From assembly GCA_002213445.1 (NCBI GenBank), contig NJIE01000023.1, positions 62,001 through 126,000 on the forward strand: a stretch of DNA of 64,000 nucleotides. The letters run 5' to 3'. How positions within the stretch are numbered: the stretch's first letter is position 1; the number at the start of each line of letters is the position of its first letter. Position numbers and translations under genes: made by a program. The DNA is from Xenophilus sp. AP218F. Lineage in GTDB: Bacteria > Pseudomonadota > Gammaproteobacteria > Burkholderiales > Chromobacteriaceae. A model generated the notes under the pieces. That model was given only the letters and a program-made list of their open reading frames with translations, ran no database searches and was not told the DNA's origin. This document shows positions 56,472-64,000 of this stretch, in pieces.

Positions 56472-57170
56472 TCAGGCCTCGTCGCGCAGCGAAATCACCG
56501 GCCAGCCGTGCGCCTCGGCGTGCGCGCGCAGCTTGTCGTCGGGATTGACCGCCACCGGCCGATCCACCAGCTTCATCAGCGGCAGGTCGTTGTGCGAGTC
56601 GCTGTAGAAGAAGCTTTCGCCGTAGCTGTCCCAGCTCTCGCCGCGTTCGGCCAGCCACTGTTCGATACGGGTGATCTTGCCTTCCTTGAAGCTGAGCACG
56701 CCGGTATGGCGGCCGGTGAAGTTGCCCGCGGCGTCTTCTTCCAGCTCGATGGCGATCAGGTGCTCGACGCCAAGCTCGCGGGCGATGGGGCCGGTGATGA
56801 AACGATTGGTGGCGGTGATGATCACGATCTCGTCGCCCTCCGCCGCGTGCGCCGCCAGTTGCTGGCGGGCGCGCTGCGGAATCAGCGGCTTGATGCGATG
56901 CTCCAGGTAGTCGGCATGCAGCGCGTCCAGCTCGGCGCGGCTGTAACGGGTGAGCGGCGCCAGGATGAAGGCCAGGTATTCGTTCATGTCCAGCGTGCCG
57001 TTCTGGTACTGGCGGTAGAAGTGGCTGTTGCGTTCTTCGTACTCGGCGGCGTCCAGGATGCCGCGCTGGATCAGGAAGCGCGGCCACTCGAAATCGGAGT
57101 CGCCGGCCAGCAGGGTGTGGTCAAGGTCGAACAGCGCCAGCTTGCGCTTGGAGGGGGTGGCTGTAGTCAT
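56472..57170 (-). CDS. HAD-IB family phosphatase (SerB-like)
   Basis: A 232-aa hydrolase of the HAD subfamily IB. Nucleophile motif LFDLDHTLL (Asp15, Asp17), motif II in IVIITATNRF (Thr), and motif IV SDSHNDLPLMKL. In this group are phosphoserine phosphatase and broader phosphatases; the substrate here is undetermined. The ATG overlaps the hda stop by ATGA, so it is coupled to hda; a far longer upstream frame is hda antisense reading. Confidence 0.9.
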   Translation of the reverse strand: MTTATPSKRKLALFDLDHTLLAGDSDFEWPRFLIQRGILDAAEYEERNSHFYRQYQNGTLDMNEYLAFILAPLTRYSRAELDALHADYLEHRIKPLIPQRARQQLAAHAAEGDEIVIITATNRFITGPIARELGVEHLIAIELEEDAAGNFTGRHTGVLSFKEGKITRIEQWLAERGESWDSYGESFFYSDSHNDLPLMKLVDRPVAVNPDDKLRAHAEAHGWPVISLRDEA

Positions 57171-57871
57171 AATTCCGGTGTGGCGGTTTGCAAAACGTTT
57201 TTCACCAGCGGCACGGTGATCGGCCGGCGCATGGCCAGCGAGTAGCGGTCCAGCATGTCTATCATGCCGATCAGGCTGGACAGGTCGCGTCGCCAGTGAG
57301 TCAACAGGTAGCGGTACACATCGTCGGGAATCGACAACTGCCGGCTGGCGGCGTGGCTGCGCAGAGCGGCCAGCTTGTCGTCGTCGGACAGCGCCTTCAC
57401 CTCCAGCACCAGGCCCCAGCCCAGGCGGGTGCGCAAGTCGTCGCGCACCGACAGCGCCATCGGCGGGTTGCGGCCGGCCATCAGCAAGCGCCCCTCGCCG
57501 CTTTCCTTCAGCGAGTTGTAGAACGAGAACAGCGTGATCTGGTCGTCCGGCGCCAGATCGTCGACGTGGTCCACAGCGATGAAACTGGCTTCGCGGGCGA
57601 AGTCGGGCAGGTGGCCGTTCTTGCCGTCCAGGTAAATGGCGGCGCGGCCCAGCCGCTCGGCATGGGCGATCCAGGCCTGCAGCAGGTGGGTCTTGCCGCA
57701 ACCGGGCTCGCCCCACAGATACAGGAAGCGTTCGCCTTCGTTGGCGGTCAGGGCGGTGATCACCTCGCGGTTGCGTTCGGCCAGAAAATTGTCGAAAGCG
57801 GGCAGAGGCGTCGGCGTAAGGTCGAGTACGAGCTGGTCCAAGAGTGCTGAGTGACTGTTAATTGACGTCAA
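57167..57871 (-). CDS. hda: DnaA-inactivating protein Hda
   Basis: A 234-aa AAA+ protein related to DnaA domain III that, bound to the DNA sliding clamp, promotes hydrolysis of DnaA-ATP. The clamp-binding motif QLVLDL is at residues 13-18; Walker A is GEPGCGKTHLL, Walker B FIAVDHVDDL. The start is a TTG that overlaps the perM stop (TTGA), the same coupling pattern as the ATGA overlap with the HAD gene; an ATG is not available upstream of the clamp motif. Confidence 0.9.
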   Translation of the reverse strand: MTSINSHSALLDQLVLDLTPTPLPAFDNFLAERNREVITALTANEGERFLYLWGEPGCGKTHLLQAWIAHAERLGRAAIYLDGKNGHLPDFAREASFIAVDHVDDLAPDDQITLFSFYNSLKESGEGRLLMAGRNPPMALSVRDDLRTRLGWGLVLEVKALSDDDKLAALRSHAASRQLSIPDDVYRYLLTHWRRDLSSLIGMIDMLDRYSLAMRRPITVPLVKNVLQTATPEL

Positions 57872-58944
57872 CCGCCAATTTTACGCTGATAAAAGCGCGT
57901 GTTGAAATAACGGCGTGCGGCAAAGCGCCCCAACACCAGCGCCATCGCCGCCAGCGGCAGCGCCAGCAGCACGCCGACGAAGCCCATCAGCTCGCCGAAC
58001 GCCATCAGGGCGAAGATCACCGCCATCGGCGACAGGCCGATGCGCTCCCCCACCAGATACGGCGTCACCAGGAAGCTTTCCAGCGTCTGGCCGACGGCGA
58101 ACACGCCCCACACCAGCAGCACGCCGCTGAAGCTGTCGAACTGCAGCACCGCCGCCAGCGTGGCCAGCAACAGACCGGTGAACGCGCCCAGATAGGGGAT
58201 GAACACCAGCAGGCCGGCCACCATGCCGATGGCCAGACCCGAATCCAGACCGGCCAGCGCCAGGCCGCCGCCGTAAATGGCCGCCATGATCAGCATCACC
58301 GAAATCTGGCCGCGCAGGAATTCGCCAAGCACCCGGTCCAGCTCGCCCGCCACTTCGCTCACCGGCGCGATCCAGCGCCGCGGCACCGCTCGGGCCACGC
58401 CGCGCGTCATCCGCTCCCAATCCAGCAGGAAGTAATACTGCAACAGCGGCAGCAAGGCCAGATTGGCCAGGAAGTGGATCACGAGCACGCTGCCGTGGCT
58501 GATCTGCGGGAGCACGCTGGAGAGGGCCGCCTTGAGCGAGCCGGCGTTGGCGGCCAGCGCCTGCCGCCAGCTATTGGCGTTCAGCTCCAGTTTGAGGCCG
58601 AAGGTCGCCTGCAGCCAGGGCAAGGCGCGGTTCTGCAGGAAATCTATGAATACCGGCAGCCGCTCGACCAGCGCCTGGCCCTGCGTGATCAGCATCGGCA
58701 CGATGATCAGGATCAGCGCGAAGATCAGGCTGACGCCGGCCACGGTGACGATGCCGGCCGACAGCGCGCGCGGCAGACCGCGCGCCGACAGCCTGCCGGC
58801 GAGCGGATTGAGTATGTAGGCGAGGATGGCCGCGGTGACGAAGGGCGTGAGCACATTCGCCAGCCGGGACGCGAGGTAGCCGGCCAGCAAAAACGCCGCT
58901 GCGGCGACCATCCAGGGCAGCCATTGGGAACGAGAGCGTTTCAT
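57868..58944 (-). CDS. AI-2E/PerM-family membrane protein
   Basis: A 358-aa polytopic protein (start MKRSRSQWLPW). Signature segments: ILAYILNPLAGRL near 45-58, LLQYYFLLDWERM near 165, YLGAFTGLLLATLAAVLQF, and VGERIGLSPMAVIFALMAFGELMGFVGVLLALPLAAM. Members export or pass diverse small molecules or ions; none is proven here. In many proteobacteria the perM-hda pair lies next to purM, as here (divergent). Confidence 0.9.
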   Translation of the reverse strand: MKRSRSQWLPWMVAAAAFLLAGYLASRLANVLTPFVTAAILAYILNPLAGRLSARGLPRALSAGIVTVAGVSLIFALILIIVPMLITQGQALVERLPVFIDFLQNRALPWLQATFGLKLELNANSWRQALAANAGSLKAALSSVLPQISHGSVLVIHFLANLALLPLLQYYFLLDWERMTRGVARAVPRRWIAPVSEVAGELDRVLGEFLRGQISVMLIMAAIYGGGLALAGLDSGLAIGMVAGLLVFIPYLGAFTGLLLATLAAVLQFDSFSGVLLVWGVFAVGQTLESFLVTPYLVGERIGLSPMAVIFALMAFGELMGFVGVLLALPLAAMALVLGRFAARRYFNTRFYQRKIGG

Positions 58945-58967
58945 CGAAAATTCAGTTAAAATACAGT

Positions 58968-58987
58968 GCTTTCGCACCGGCGAAAGC
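58968..58987. promoter_or_regulatory. Inverted repeat in the perM/purM divergent region
   Basis: GCTTTCG-caccgg-CGAAAGC: perfect 7-bp arms with a 6-bp spacer in the 85-bp gap between divergent perM and purM. It could be an operator for either gene; it does not match the PurR consensus well. Confidence 0.4.
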
Positions 58988-59029
58988 TTGATGTAAAAAT
59001 ATTTCAAGTTTGCAGAAAGCGAGTTTATC

Positions 59030-60067
59030 TTGAATACCACGTCCCTCAGTTACCGTGATGCCGGCGTTGACATCGATGCCGGCGACGCGCTGGTCGAAAA
59101 CATCAAGCCTTTTGCCAAGCGCACCCTGCGCCCGGAGGTACTCGGCGGCATCGGCGGTTTCGGCGCACTGGTGGAAATCTCCAAGAAATACCAGGAACCG
59201 GTGCTGGTATCCGGCACCGACGGCGTCGGCACCAAGCTGAAACTGGCCTTTGACTGGAACCGCCACGATACCGTGGGTATCGATCTGGTGGCAATGAGCG
59301 TCAACGATATTCTGGTGCAAGGCGCGGAGCCGCTGTTCTTCCTGGACTACTTCGCCTGCGGCAAGCTGGACGTGGCGCAGGCCACCGAGGTGATCAAGGG
59401 CATCGCCGCCGGCTGCGAACAGGCCGGCTGCGCGCTCACCGGCGGCGAAACCGCCGAAATGCCGGGCATGTACCCGGCCGGCGAGTACGACCTGGCCGGC
59501 TTCGCGGTCGGCGTGGCCGAAAAGAGCCGCGTCATCACCGGCGAAACCATCCGCCCGGGCGACGCGGTGCTGGGACTCGCCTCCAACGGCGCGCACTCCA
59601 ACGGCTACTCGCTGGTGCGCAAGATCATCGACCGCGCCCAGCCGGAGCTGGACGCGCCGTTCGACGGCGACACCACCCTGCGCGAAGCGGTGATCGCCCC
59701 CACCCGCATCTACGTGAAACCCTTGCTGCAACTGATGGAGCGGCTGCCGGTCAAAGGCATGGCCCACATCACCGGCGGCGGCATCACCGAGAATACCCCG
59801 CGCGTGCTGCCCCGAAACACCGTCGCCCAGATCGACGCCAACAGCTGGCCGCTGCCCAAGCTGTTCCAGTGGCTGCAAAGCGAAGGCAATGTGGAGATGC
59901 AGGAAATGTACCGCACCTTCAACTGCGGCATCGGCATGGTGGTGATCGTGGCGGCCGAACACGCCGAACAGGCGCAAGCGCTGCTGCGCGAGGCCGGCGA
60001 AACGGTTTACCGCATCGGCGTCGTGCGCGAGCGCAACGGAGAAGAACATCAGACGCAAATCGCCTAA
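59030..60067 (+). CDS. purM: Phosphoribosylformylglycinamidine cyclo-ligase
   Basis: A 345-aa ATP-dependent enzyme closing the imidazole ring to AIR in purine synthesis. The N-terminus [18 protein letters not shown], the [12 protein letters not shown] and [16 protein letters not shown] blocks are diagnostic. It begins with a TTG (59030), the only start that keeps the conserved N-terminus. The gene leads a rightward run with purN. Its last 20 bp overlap a small membrane-protein frame. Confidence 0.97.
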   Translation: MNTTSLSYRDAGVDIDAGDALVENIKPFAKRTLRPEVLGGIGGFGALVEISKKYQEPVLVSGTDGVGTKLKLAFDWNRHDTVGIDLVAMSVNDILVQGAEPLFFLDYFACGKLDVAQATEVIKGIAAGCEQAGCALTGGETAEMPGMYPAGEYDLAGFAVGVAEKSRVITGETIRPGDAVLGLASNGAHSNGYSLVRKIIDRAQPELDAPFDGDTTLREAVIAPTRIYVKPLLQLMERLPVKGMAHITGGGITENTPRVLPRNTVAQIDANSWPLPKLFQWLQSEGNVEMQEMYRTFNCGIGMVVIVAAEHAEQAQALLREAGETVYRIGVVRERNGEEHQTQIA

Positions 60068-60263
60068 CGCGCTGCGATGGCTGATTCTGGCGCCGCTGGC
60101 CCTGCTGGCGGCGTTTGTCATTTATCGCGAAGCGCAGATTTTTCTGGAACTGGACCGCTGCCTGGACCTGGGCGGCGGCTGGCACGAGCAGCAGCAGCGC
60201 TGCATCACCAACGACCAGGAATGGGACGCTTATCAGGCCTGGCTGGACAGCCATTTCAACTGA
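60048..60263 (+). CDS. Small membrane protein between purM and purN, ATC start proposed
   Basis: A 71-codon frame with no ATG, GTG or TTG anywhere suitable. Its product has a basic N-terminus (RRKSPNALR), a membrane segment ([16 protein letters not shown]) and a soluble tail with two cysteines in [17 protein letters not shown], a Cys-Leu-Asp-X-Gly-Gly-X-Trp pattern I associate with small exported proteins. GGAG at 60038-60041 lies 6 nt before the ATC at 60048; a CTG at 60072 has no such site. The gene stops 4 bp before purN. The protein-like composition is clear; the start codon is inference. Confidence 0.5.
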   Translation: MRRKSPNALRWLILAPLALLAAFVIYREAQIFLELDRCLDLGGGWHEQQQRCITNDQEWDAYQAWLDSHFN

Positions 60264-60267
60264 ATTC

Positions 60268-60909
60268 ATGAAAAACATCGTCATTCTGATTTCCGGACGC
60301 GGCTCCAATATGCAGGCCATCGTCGAAGCCGCCCTCCCCGGCGTCCGCGTCGCCGCTGTGATCTCCAACCGCCCCGAGGCCGAAGGCCTCGCCTGGGCCG
60401 CCGCGCGCGGCATCGCCGTCGAGGCGCTGGATCACAAGCGATACCCCGACCGCGCCGCTTTCGACGCCGCGCTGGCCGAGCGGATAGACCGCTACGCGCC
60501 CGACCTGGTGGCGCTGGCCGGCTTCATGCGCATCCTCACCCCGGCCTTCACCGCCCGCTACCAGGGCCGGATGCTCAACATCCATCCCTCGCTGTTGCCG
60601 GCCTTCCCCGGCCTCCACACCCACGCCCAGGCCATCGCCATGGGCTGCAAGGTGGCCGGCTGCACCGTGCACTTCGTCACCGCCGAACTGGACCACGGCC
60701 CCATCGTGGCGCAGGGGGTAGTCGAGGTCCGGGATGACGATACGCCCGAAACGCTGGCGGCGCGGGTGCTGACGCTGGAACACCAACTGTATCCGGAGGC
60801 GGTGCGCCGTTTCGCCGCCGGAGAATTGCAGATCGCGGACGGCAAGGTTCGCAGCGGAACGGTCAAGACTGGTAGTATGCTGGCGCCCGCTCCGCGAAAT
60901 ATCGATTGA
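60268..60909 (+). CDS. purN: Phosphoribosylglycinamide formyltransferase
   Basis: A 213-aa enzyme transferring formyl from 10-formyl-THF to GAR. N-terminal ISGRGSNMQAI binds GAR phosphate; the catalytic Asn/His are in LNIHPSLLPAFPGLHTH, and the Asp in VTAELDHGPIVAQ. An in-frame reading upstream to 60115 is not coding. Its TGA shares a base with the ATG of the next gene. Confidence 0.96.
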   Translation: MKNIVILISGRGSNMQAIVEAALPGVRVAAVISNRPEAEGLAWAAARGIAVEALDHKRYPDRAAFDAALAERIDRYAPDLVALAGFMRILTPAFTARYQGRMLNIHPSLLPAFPGLHTHAQAIAMGCKVAGCTVHFVTAELDHGPIVAQGVVEVRDDDTPETLAARVLTLEHQLYPEAVRRFAAGELQIADGKVRSGTVKTGSMLAPAPRNID

Positions 60910-62087
60910 TGACCAGCCGCCGCCTGTTCCTGATCACGCTCGCCCTGTCCCTGGCCGCCCACCTCGCCGTGCTCGGCTCGGGCGTGCTGCCCGACATCAG
61001 CCTTGCCCCGCCGCCGGAGCAGAAGCTGGAAAAGATAGACGTGACCATGCAGGCGCTGGCCATGGACGAACCGCCGCCGCCGAAAACGGCGACGGCGCAG
61101 CTGATCGCGGCGCGGCCGGCCAAGCCCGCCCGCGCCGAGACCGCAGCCAAGACCAAGGCCAAAGCGGAAGCCTCGCAAGCGCAAGCCGAGCGCGCGCCGG
61201 TCGAGGCGTCGGCCCCGCTCGCCGAGGCTGCCGCCGGCGAACCGGCGACGGCCAGCTCCGCCCCGGCGGAGGAAAAGCCGGTTTCCTCGGCGCCGGTCGC
61301 CGAGCAAGTCGCCAGCGACGACGCCGCGGAAGCCTCGCCTACCGAGGACGCCGCCGACGATGCCGCGGCCAAGCCGCAGACCGGGCCCGGTCCGGACGGT
61401 TACATCCGTCCGCGCCAGGCCTTGAAGGATTTCCCGAAAACCGCGGTCATGGGCTACCAGGCCTACTGGGGCAGCGTGCTGGCCGGCAGCGGCCAGCTGG
61501 ACTGGCGGCGCGGCAACGGCGGCTACCGGCTGGAAGTCCGCTTCAGCCCGGTGATAGGCCCCAAACTGCGCTATGTTTCACAGGGCGGACTGAGCCGCCG
61601 CGGCCTGGCTCCGGACAGCCTGCAGGCCTACCGCAACGATCAGCCCCGCGAGTCGGCGCGCTTTGACTGGCAAGCCGGCCAGCTGCGCTTCGGCGACAAG
61701 GGCGACAAGCAAACCGAGCTGCGCGCCGGCGCGCAGGACGTGTTCAGCCTCGCCTTCCAGCTGGGACTCAAGGGCGGCAAGCTGGGCAGCGAAGCCATCC
61801 AGATCACCACCGGCAAAAAGGTGTACGAATACCCGCTGGCGCCGGGAGAAGGCACCGAGTACGACACCGGCGCGGGCAAGATCCGCGTCATCGTCTTCCG
61901 CGCCGAAGGCGACGGAGACGTCAACGAATTCTGGCTGGCGCCGGACTTCGCCAATCTGCCGGTGCGCATCTTGCGCATCGACAAGGACAAACGCATCGAC
62001 CTCAGGGCGATGCGCATAGACGTGAACGGCAAGGCCGAATGGCTCCTGCCGCCACAACCGACCATACGGAACAAGAATGCACATTAA
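60909..62087 (+). CDS. DUF3108-domain envelope protein with TonB-like linker
   Basis: A 392-aa protein. An N-terminal signal-anchor (about residues 6-28) is followed by a long Ala/Pro/Glu/Lys-rich linker (about 45-170) and a C-terminal beta-rich DUF3108 domain (YQAYWGSVLAGSGQLDW..., QDVFSLAFQLGLKGG, VFRAEGDGDVNEFWLAPDFANLPVRI). Architecture suggests a protein spanning the periplasm. DUF3108 function is unknown to me. The start ATG overlaps purN by one base; its end overlaps the rsmB-like gene by 11 bp. Confidence 0.87.
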   Translation: MTSRRLFLITLALSLAAHLAVLGSGVLPDISLAPPPEQKLEKIDVTMQALAMDEPPPPKTATAQLIAARPAKPARAETAAKTKAKAEASQAQAERAPVEASAPLAEAAAGEPATASSAPAEEKPVSSAPVAEQVASDDAAEASPTEDAADDAAAKPQTGPGPDGYIRPRQALKDFPKTAVMGYQAYWGSVLAGSGQLDWRRGNGGYRLEVRFSPVIGPKLRYVSQGGLSRRGLAPDSLQAYRNDQPRESARFDWQAGQLRFGDKGDKQTELRAGAQDVFSLAFQLGLKGGKLGSEAIQITTGKKVYEYPLAPGEGTEYDTGAGKIRVIVFRAEGDGDVNEFWLAPDFANLPVRILRIDKDKRIDLRAMRIDVNGKAEWLLPPQPTIRNKNAH

Positions 62088-63339
62088 CCACAATCAACTG
62101 AAACACATCGAAACCGTCATCAGCCAGATGATCCGCTTTGACAGCCCGGCCGACGCCGTGCTGTCCGCCTATTTCCGCGAGCACGCCAAACTGGGCAGCA
62201 GCGACCGCCACGTCATCGCCGAAACCGCTTTCGGCTGCCTGCGCCGCCTGATCCAGCTGCGCGCCGTCATCGCGCCGGAAAAAGCCACCCCGCGCCGACT
62301 GGCGCTGGTGACCCTGCTCAAGCTGCACAAGCTCAACGTCAAGGAGCTGAGCGACGTGACCAGCGCCGGCGAGCGCGACTGGCTGGCCAGCGTCAAGGGC
62401 AAGCAGGCGGACGGCCTGGAAGCGGCCGCCGAGCTGCCGCAATGGGTGATCGACCGCCTGGGCGTACCCAGCCCGGAAGAGGCCATCGCCCTGGGCCAGG
62501 GCCTGATGAACATGGCGCCGCTGGATTTGCGCGTCAACACGCTGAAGATGAAGCGCGACGAGCTGATCGACCGCCTGCGCGCCGACGGCATCGAATGCGA
62601 CGCCACCCCGTACTCGCCGATCGGCATCCGCCTGAAAGCCAAGCCGGCGCTGTCGCGCCACGAGCTGTTCAAGGCCGGCGCCTTCGAGGTGCAGGACGAA
62701 GGCAGCCAGCTTCTGGGCCTGATCACCGGCGCGCGCCGCGGCGAAATGGTGGTGGACTTCTGCGCCGGCGCCGGCGGCAAAACGCTGCTCCTGGGCGCGC
62801 AGATGTCGTCCAGCGGCCGCCTGTACGCGTTTGACGTCTCCGAGAAGCGCCTGGCCAACTTCAAACCGCGCCAGGCCCGCTCCGGCCTGTCCAACGTGCA
62901 TCCGCAGCTGCTGGCGCACGAGAACGACGCCAAGGTGAAGCGCCTGGCCGGCAAGGCCGACCGCGTGCTGGTGGACGCGCCCTGCTCCGGCCTCGGCACC
63001 CTGCGCCGCAACCCGGACCTGAAATTCCGCCAGAGCCCGGAGAGCGTGGCCGAGCTGAACGCCAAGCAAGCGTCCATTCTCGCCTCCGCCGCGCGGCTGG
63101 TGAAGGCCGGCGGCCGTCTGGTATACGCCACCTGCAGCCTGCTGCCGCAGGAAAACCAGGCCATCGTCGAAGCCTTCCTCGCCGAACGCCCGGACTTCCA
63201 GCTGGTGAAAATGGACGATGTGCTGGCCGAACAGAAAATCCCGCTGCAAACCGGCGATTTCCTGCAGCTGAAACCTCATCAGCATAATACCGACGGCTTC
63301 TTCGCCGCGGTGCTGGAAAAGAAAAAAAGCGGCGAGTAA
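62077..63339 (+). CDS. RsmB-type rRNA/tRNA cytosine-5 methyltransferase
   Basis: A 420-aa NOL1/NOP2/Sun-family enzyme. N-terminal NusB-like helical part, then the SAM domain with VVDFCAGAGGKTLLL (motif I), DAPCSGLGTLRRNPDL (motif IV; first Cys) and LVYATCSLLPQEN (motif VI with catalytic Cys). The exact target base (16S m5C967-type or another) is not set. Final gene of the purM run; a terminator follows. Confidence 0.93.
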   Translation: MHINHNQLKHIETVISQMIRFDSPADAVLSAYFREHAKLGSSDRHVIAETAFGCLRRLIQLRAVIAPEKATPRRLALVTLLKLHKLNVKELSDVTSAGERDWLASVKGKQADGLEAAAELPQWVIDRLGVPSPEEAIALGQGLMNMAPLDLRVNTLKMKRDELIDRLRADGIECDATPYSPIGIRLKAKPALSRHELFKAGAFEVQDEGSQLLGLITGARRGEMVVDFCAGAGGKTLLLGAQMSSSGRLYAFDVSEKRLANFKPRQARSGLSNVHPQLLAHENDAKVKRLAGKADRVLVDAPCSGLGTLRRNPDLKFRQSPESVAELNAKQASILASAARLVKAGGRLVYATCSLLPQENQAIVEAFLAERPDFQLVKMDDVLAEQKIPLQTGDFLQLKPHQHNTDGFFAAVLEKKKSGE

Positions 63340-63400
63340 CCGTCACTTGGGGCGAACGCCGCGGCCCTAGCGCCAGCGGCGGCCATTCGTAGTAGAATCG

Positions 63401-63437
63401 AAGGATTAGGCAAATTAGCGTTGTCTAATCCTTTTTT
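63401..63437 (+). terminator. Terminator of the purM-rsmB run
   Basis: AAGGATTAG-g-CAA (63401-63413) pairs with TTG-t-CTAATCCTT (63421-63433), followed by further T residues to 63437. It separates the run from the ClC gene. Confidence 0.85.
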
Positions 63438-63477
63438 CAATCGACAACCGGCCGCCCGGCCCCGGAGCCCTTCCCCG

Positions 63478-64000
63478 ATGCAGGATTTCCTCACCGTCCG
63501 CTACCGACGGCAACGCCTCAACCGCCAATTGCGTTATCTGTATCTGGCGGCCGTGCAATGGCGTCGCCAGGTGCCGGTGTGGATCGCCGCCATCCTGATC
63601 GGCGTGGTGGCCTACGTGTTCGCCCAGGGCAGCCACCTGTCGCACGACCTGTTCAACCGCGTCTACGCCGTCTCGCCCTACTGGAGCCTGCTGATCACGC
63701 CGGCCGGCCTCGCGCTGGCCATCTGGATCATGCACCGCTACTTTCCGCACTCGGCCGGCGGCGGCATTCCGCAATCCATCGCCGCGCTGGAGCCCGGCAT
63801 GGAAAAGCTGCGCGAAACCTGTTTCACGCTGCGCGCGGCCTTCGGCAAGGTGCTCCTGACCCTGATCGGCATCAGCTCCGGCGCGACCTTCGGCTACGAA
63901 GGCCCCATCGTCCAGGTGGGCGCGGCCATCAAGTATTCGCTCAACCGCCGCGCGGCCCAGCGCCATGAGGGCACCGCCCGCAGCTTCATCCTGGCCGGCG
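63478..64000 (+). CDS. ClC-family chloride channel/transporter, 3' end cut by the window
   Basis: The first 174 residues of a ClC protein. It starts MQDFLTVRYRR at an ATG 41 bp after the preceding terminator. Membrane helices begin near residue 32. SAGGGIPQSIAALE corresponds to the GSGIP selectivity motif, and SSGATFGYEGPIVQVGAAI to the GREGP motif, with Tyr in the usual Arg position. It is a channel or Cl-/H+ exchanger; which one cannot be judged without the rest. Confidence 0.9.
   Translation, partial: MQDFLTVRYRRQRLNRQLRYLYLAAVQWRRQVPVWIAAILIGVVAYVFAQGSHLSHDLFNRVYAVSPYWSLLITPAGLALAIWIMHRYFPHSAGGGIPQSIAALEPGMEKLRETCFTLRAAFGKVLLTLIGISSGATFGYEGPIVQVGAAIKYSLNRRAAQRHEGTARSFILAG

Noticed and set aside
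60115-60267. Upstream extension of purN in frame
   Set aside because: Different frame from the membrane-protein sequence there, poor composition, and purN homology starts at MKNIVILISGRGSN.

Overview
The window looks like chromosome from a GC-rich betaproteobacterium of the Neisseriales, most probably Chromobacterium or a close relative. This is an inference from gene content and order: a B12-dependent class II ribonucleotide reductase, an Rmp/class-4-like OmpA protein, the ribF-ileS-lspA-ispH cluster, assimilatory sulfate genes with a DUF934 partner, dapA-bamC, and purM-purN-DUF3108-rsmB. I see no tRNA, rRNA, insertion sequence, prophage, CRISPR array or plasmid function. About 62 genes fill nearly all of the 64 kb, and both edges cut into flanking sequence (the 3' gene is truncated).

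Layout. 0-8 kb: a large DUF748 envelope protein, nrdJ behind a paired NrdR-box leader, and a 2-hydroxycarboxylate transporter. 8-16 kb: glutathione peroxidase, a C69 dipeptidase, two small unrecognised proteins, an acetylpolyamine-amidohydrolase/HDAC-like enzyme, a YchJ-type SEC-C protein, a lipoprotein, cysK, a Kv-like potassium channel and a macro-domain protein. 16-24 kb: xseA, then the leftward set ispH, lspA, ileS and ribF, and an OmpA-family porin-associated protein with a near-consensus promoter. 24-28 kb: a sulfur block with DUF934-cysI-cysH running left and cysB running right. 28-41 kb: housekeeping genes (FabG-like SDR, ybiT-type ABC-F, dapA-bamC, a small repeat lipoprotein, roxA, slyD, PAP2 phosphatase-prmC-mgtE, mtgA-aroE, rhodanese). 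41-47 kb: nitrogen control, with glnA under a visible sigma-54 promoter and NtrC-like sites, then a DUF4124 protein, ntrB, ntrC, a solute-binding protein and a VOC protein. 47-54 kb: divergent metR/metE, sixA, lrgAB-like genes and ubiC-ubiA. 54-64 kb: a small Lys/His-rich exported protein; a leftward run perM-hda-HAD hydrolase-DUF815 ATPase-Nudix/ThiE fusion-small membrane protein; and a rightward run purM-small membrane protein-purN-DUF3108-rsmB, followed by a truncated ClC channel.

How the genes work together: sulfur assimilation (cysH, cysI, DUF934, cysB, cysK) meets methionine synthesis (metE, metR). Nitrogen control forms one contiguous locus in which NtrB/NtrC can act on the glnA promoter just upstream. 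Many genes overlap through ATGA, GTGA or TTGA junctions, indicating translational coupling.

Nothing here is clearly a wholly new system. The items most worth checking are: a 71-codon membrane-protein gene between purM and purN that lacks any ATG/GTG/TTG start but has a well-placed Shine-Dalgarno before an ATC; a terminator-like hairpin in the nrdJ leader just behind a NrdR-box pair; a possible small RNA or attenuator upstream of the glutathione peroxidase gene; an exact tandem 12-bp operator-like repeat before the HDAC-like gene; and zinc-ribbon tails on the potassium channel and on NrdJ.
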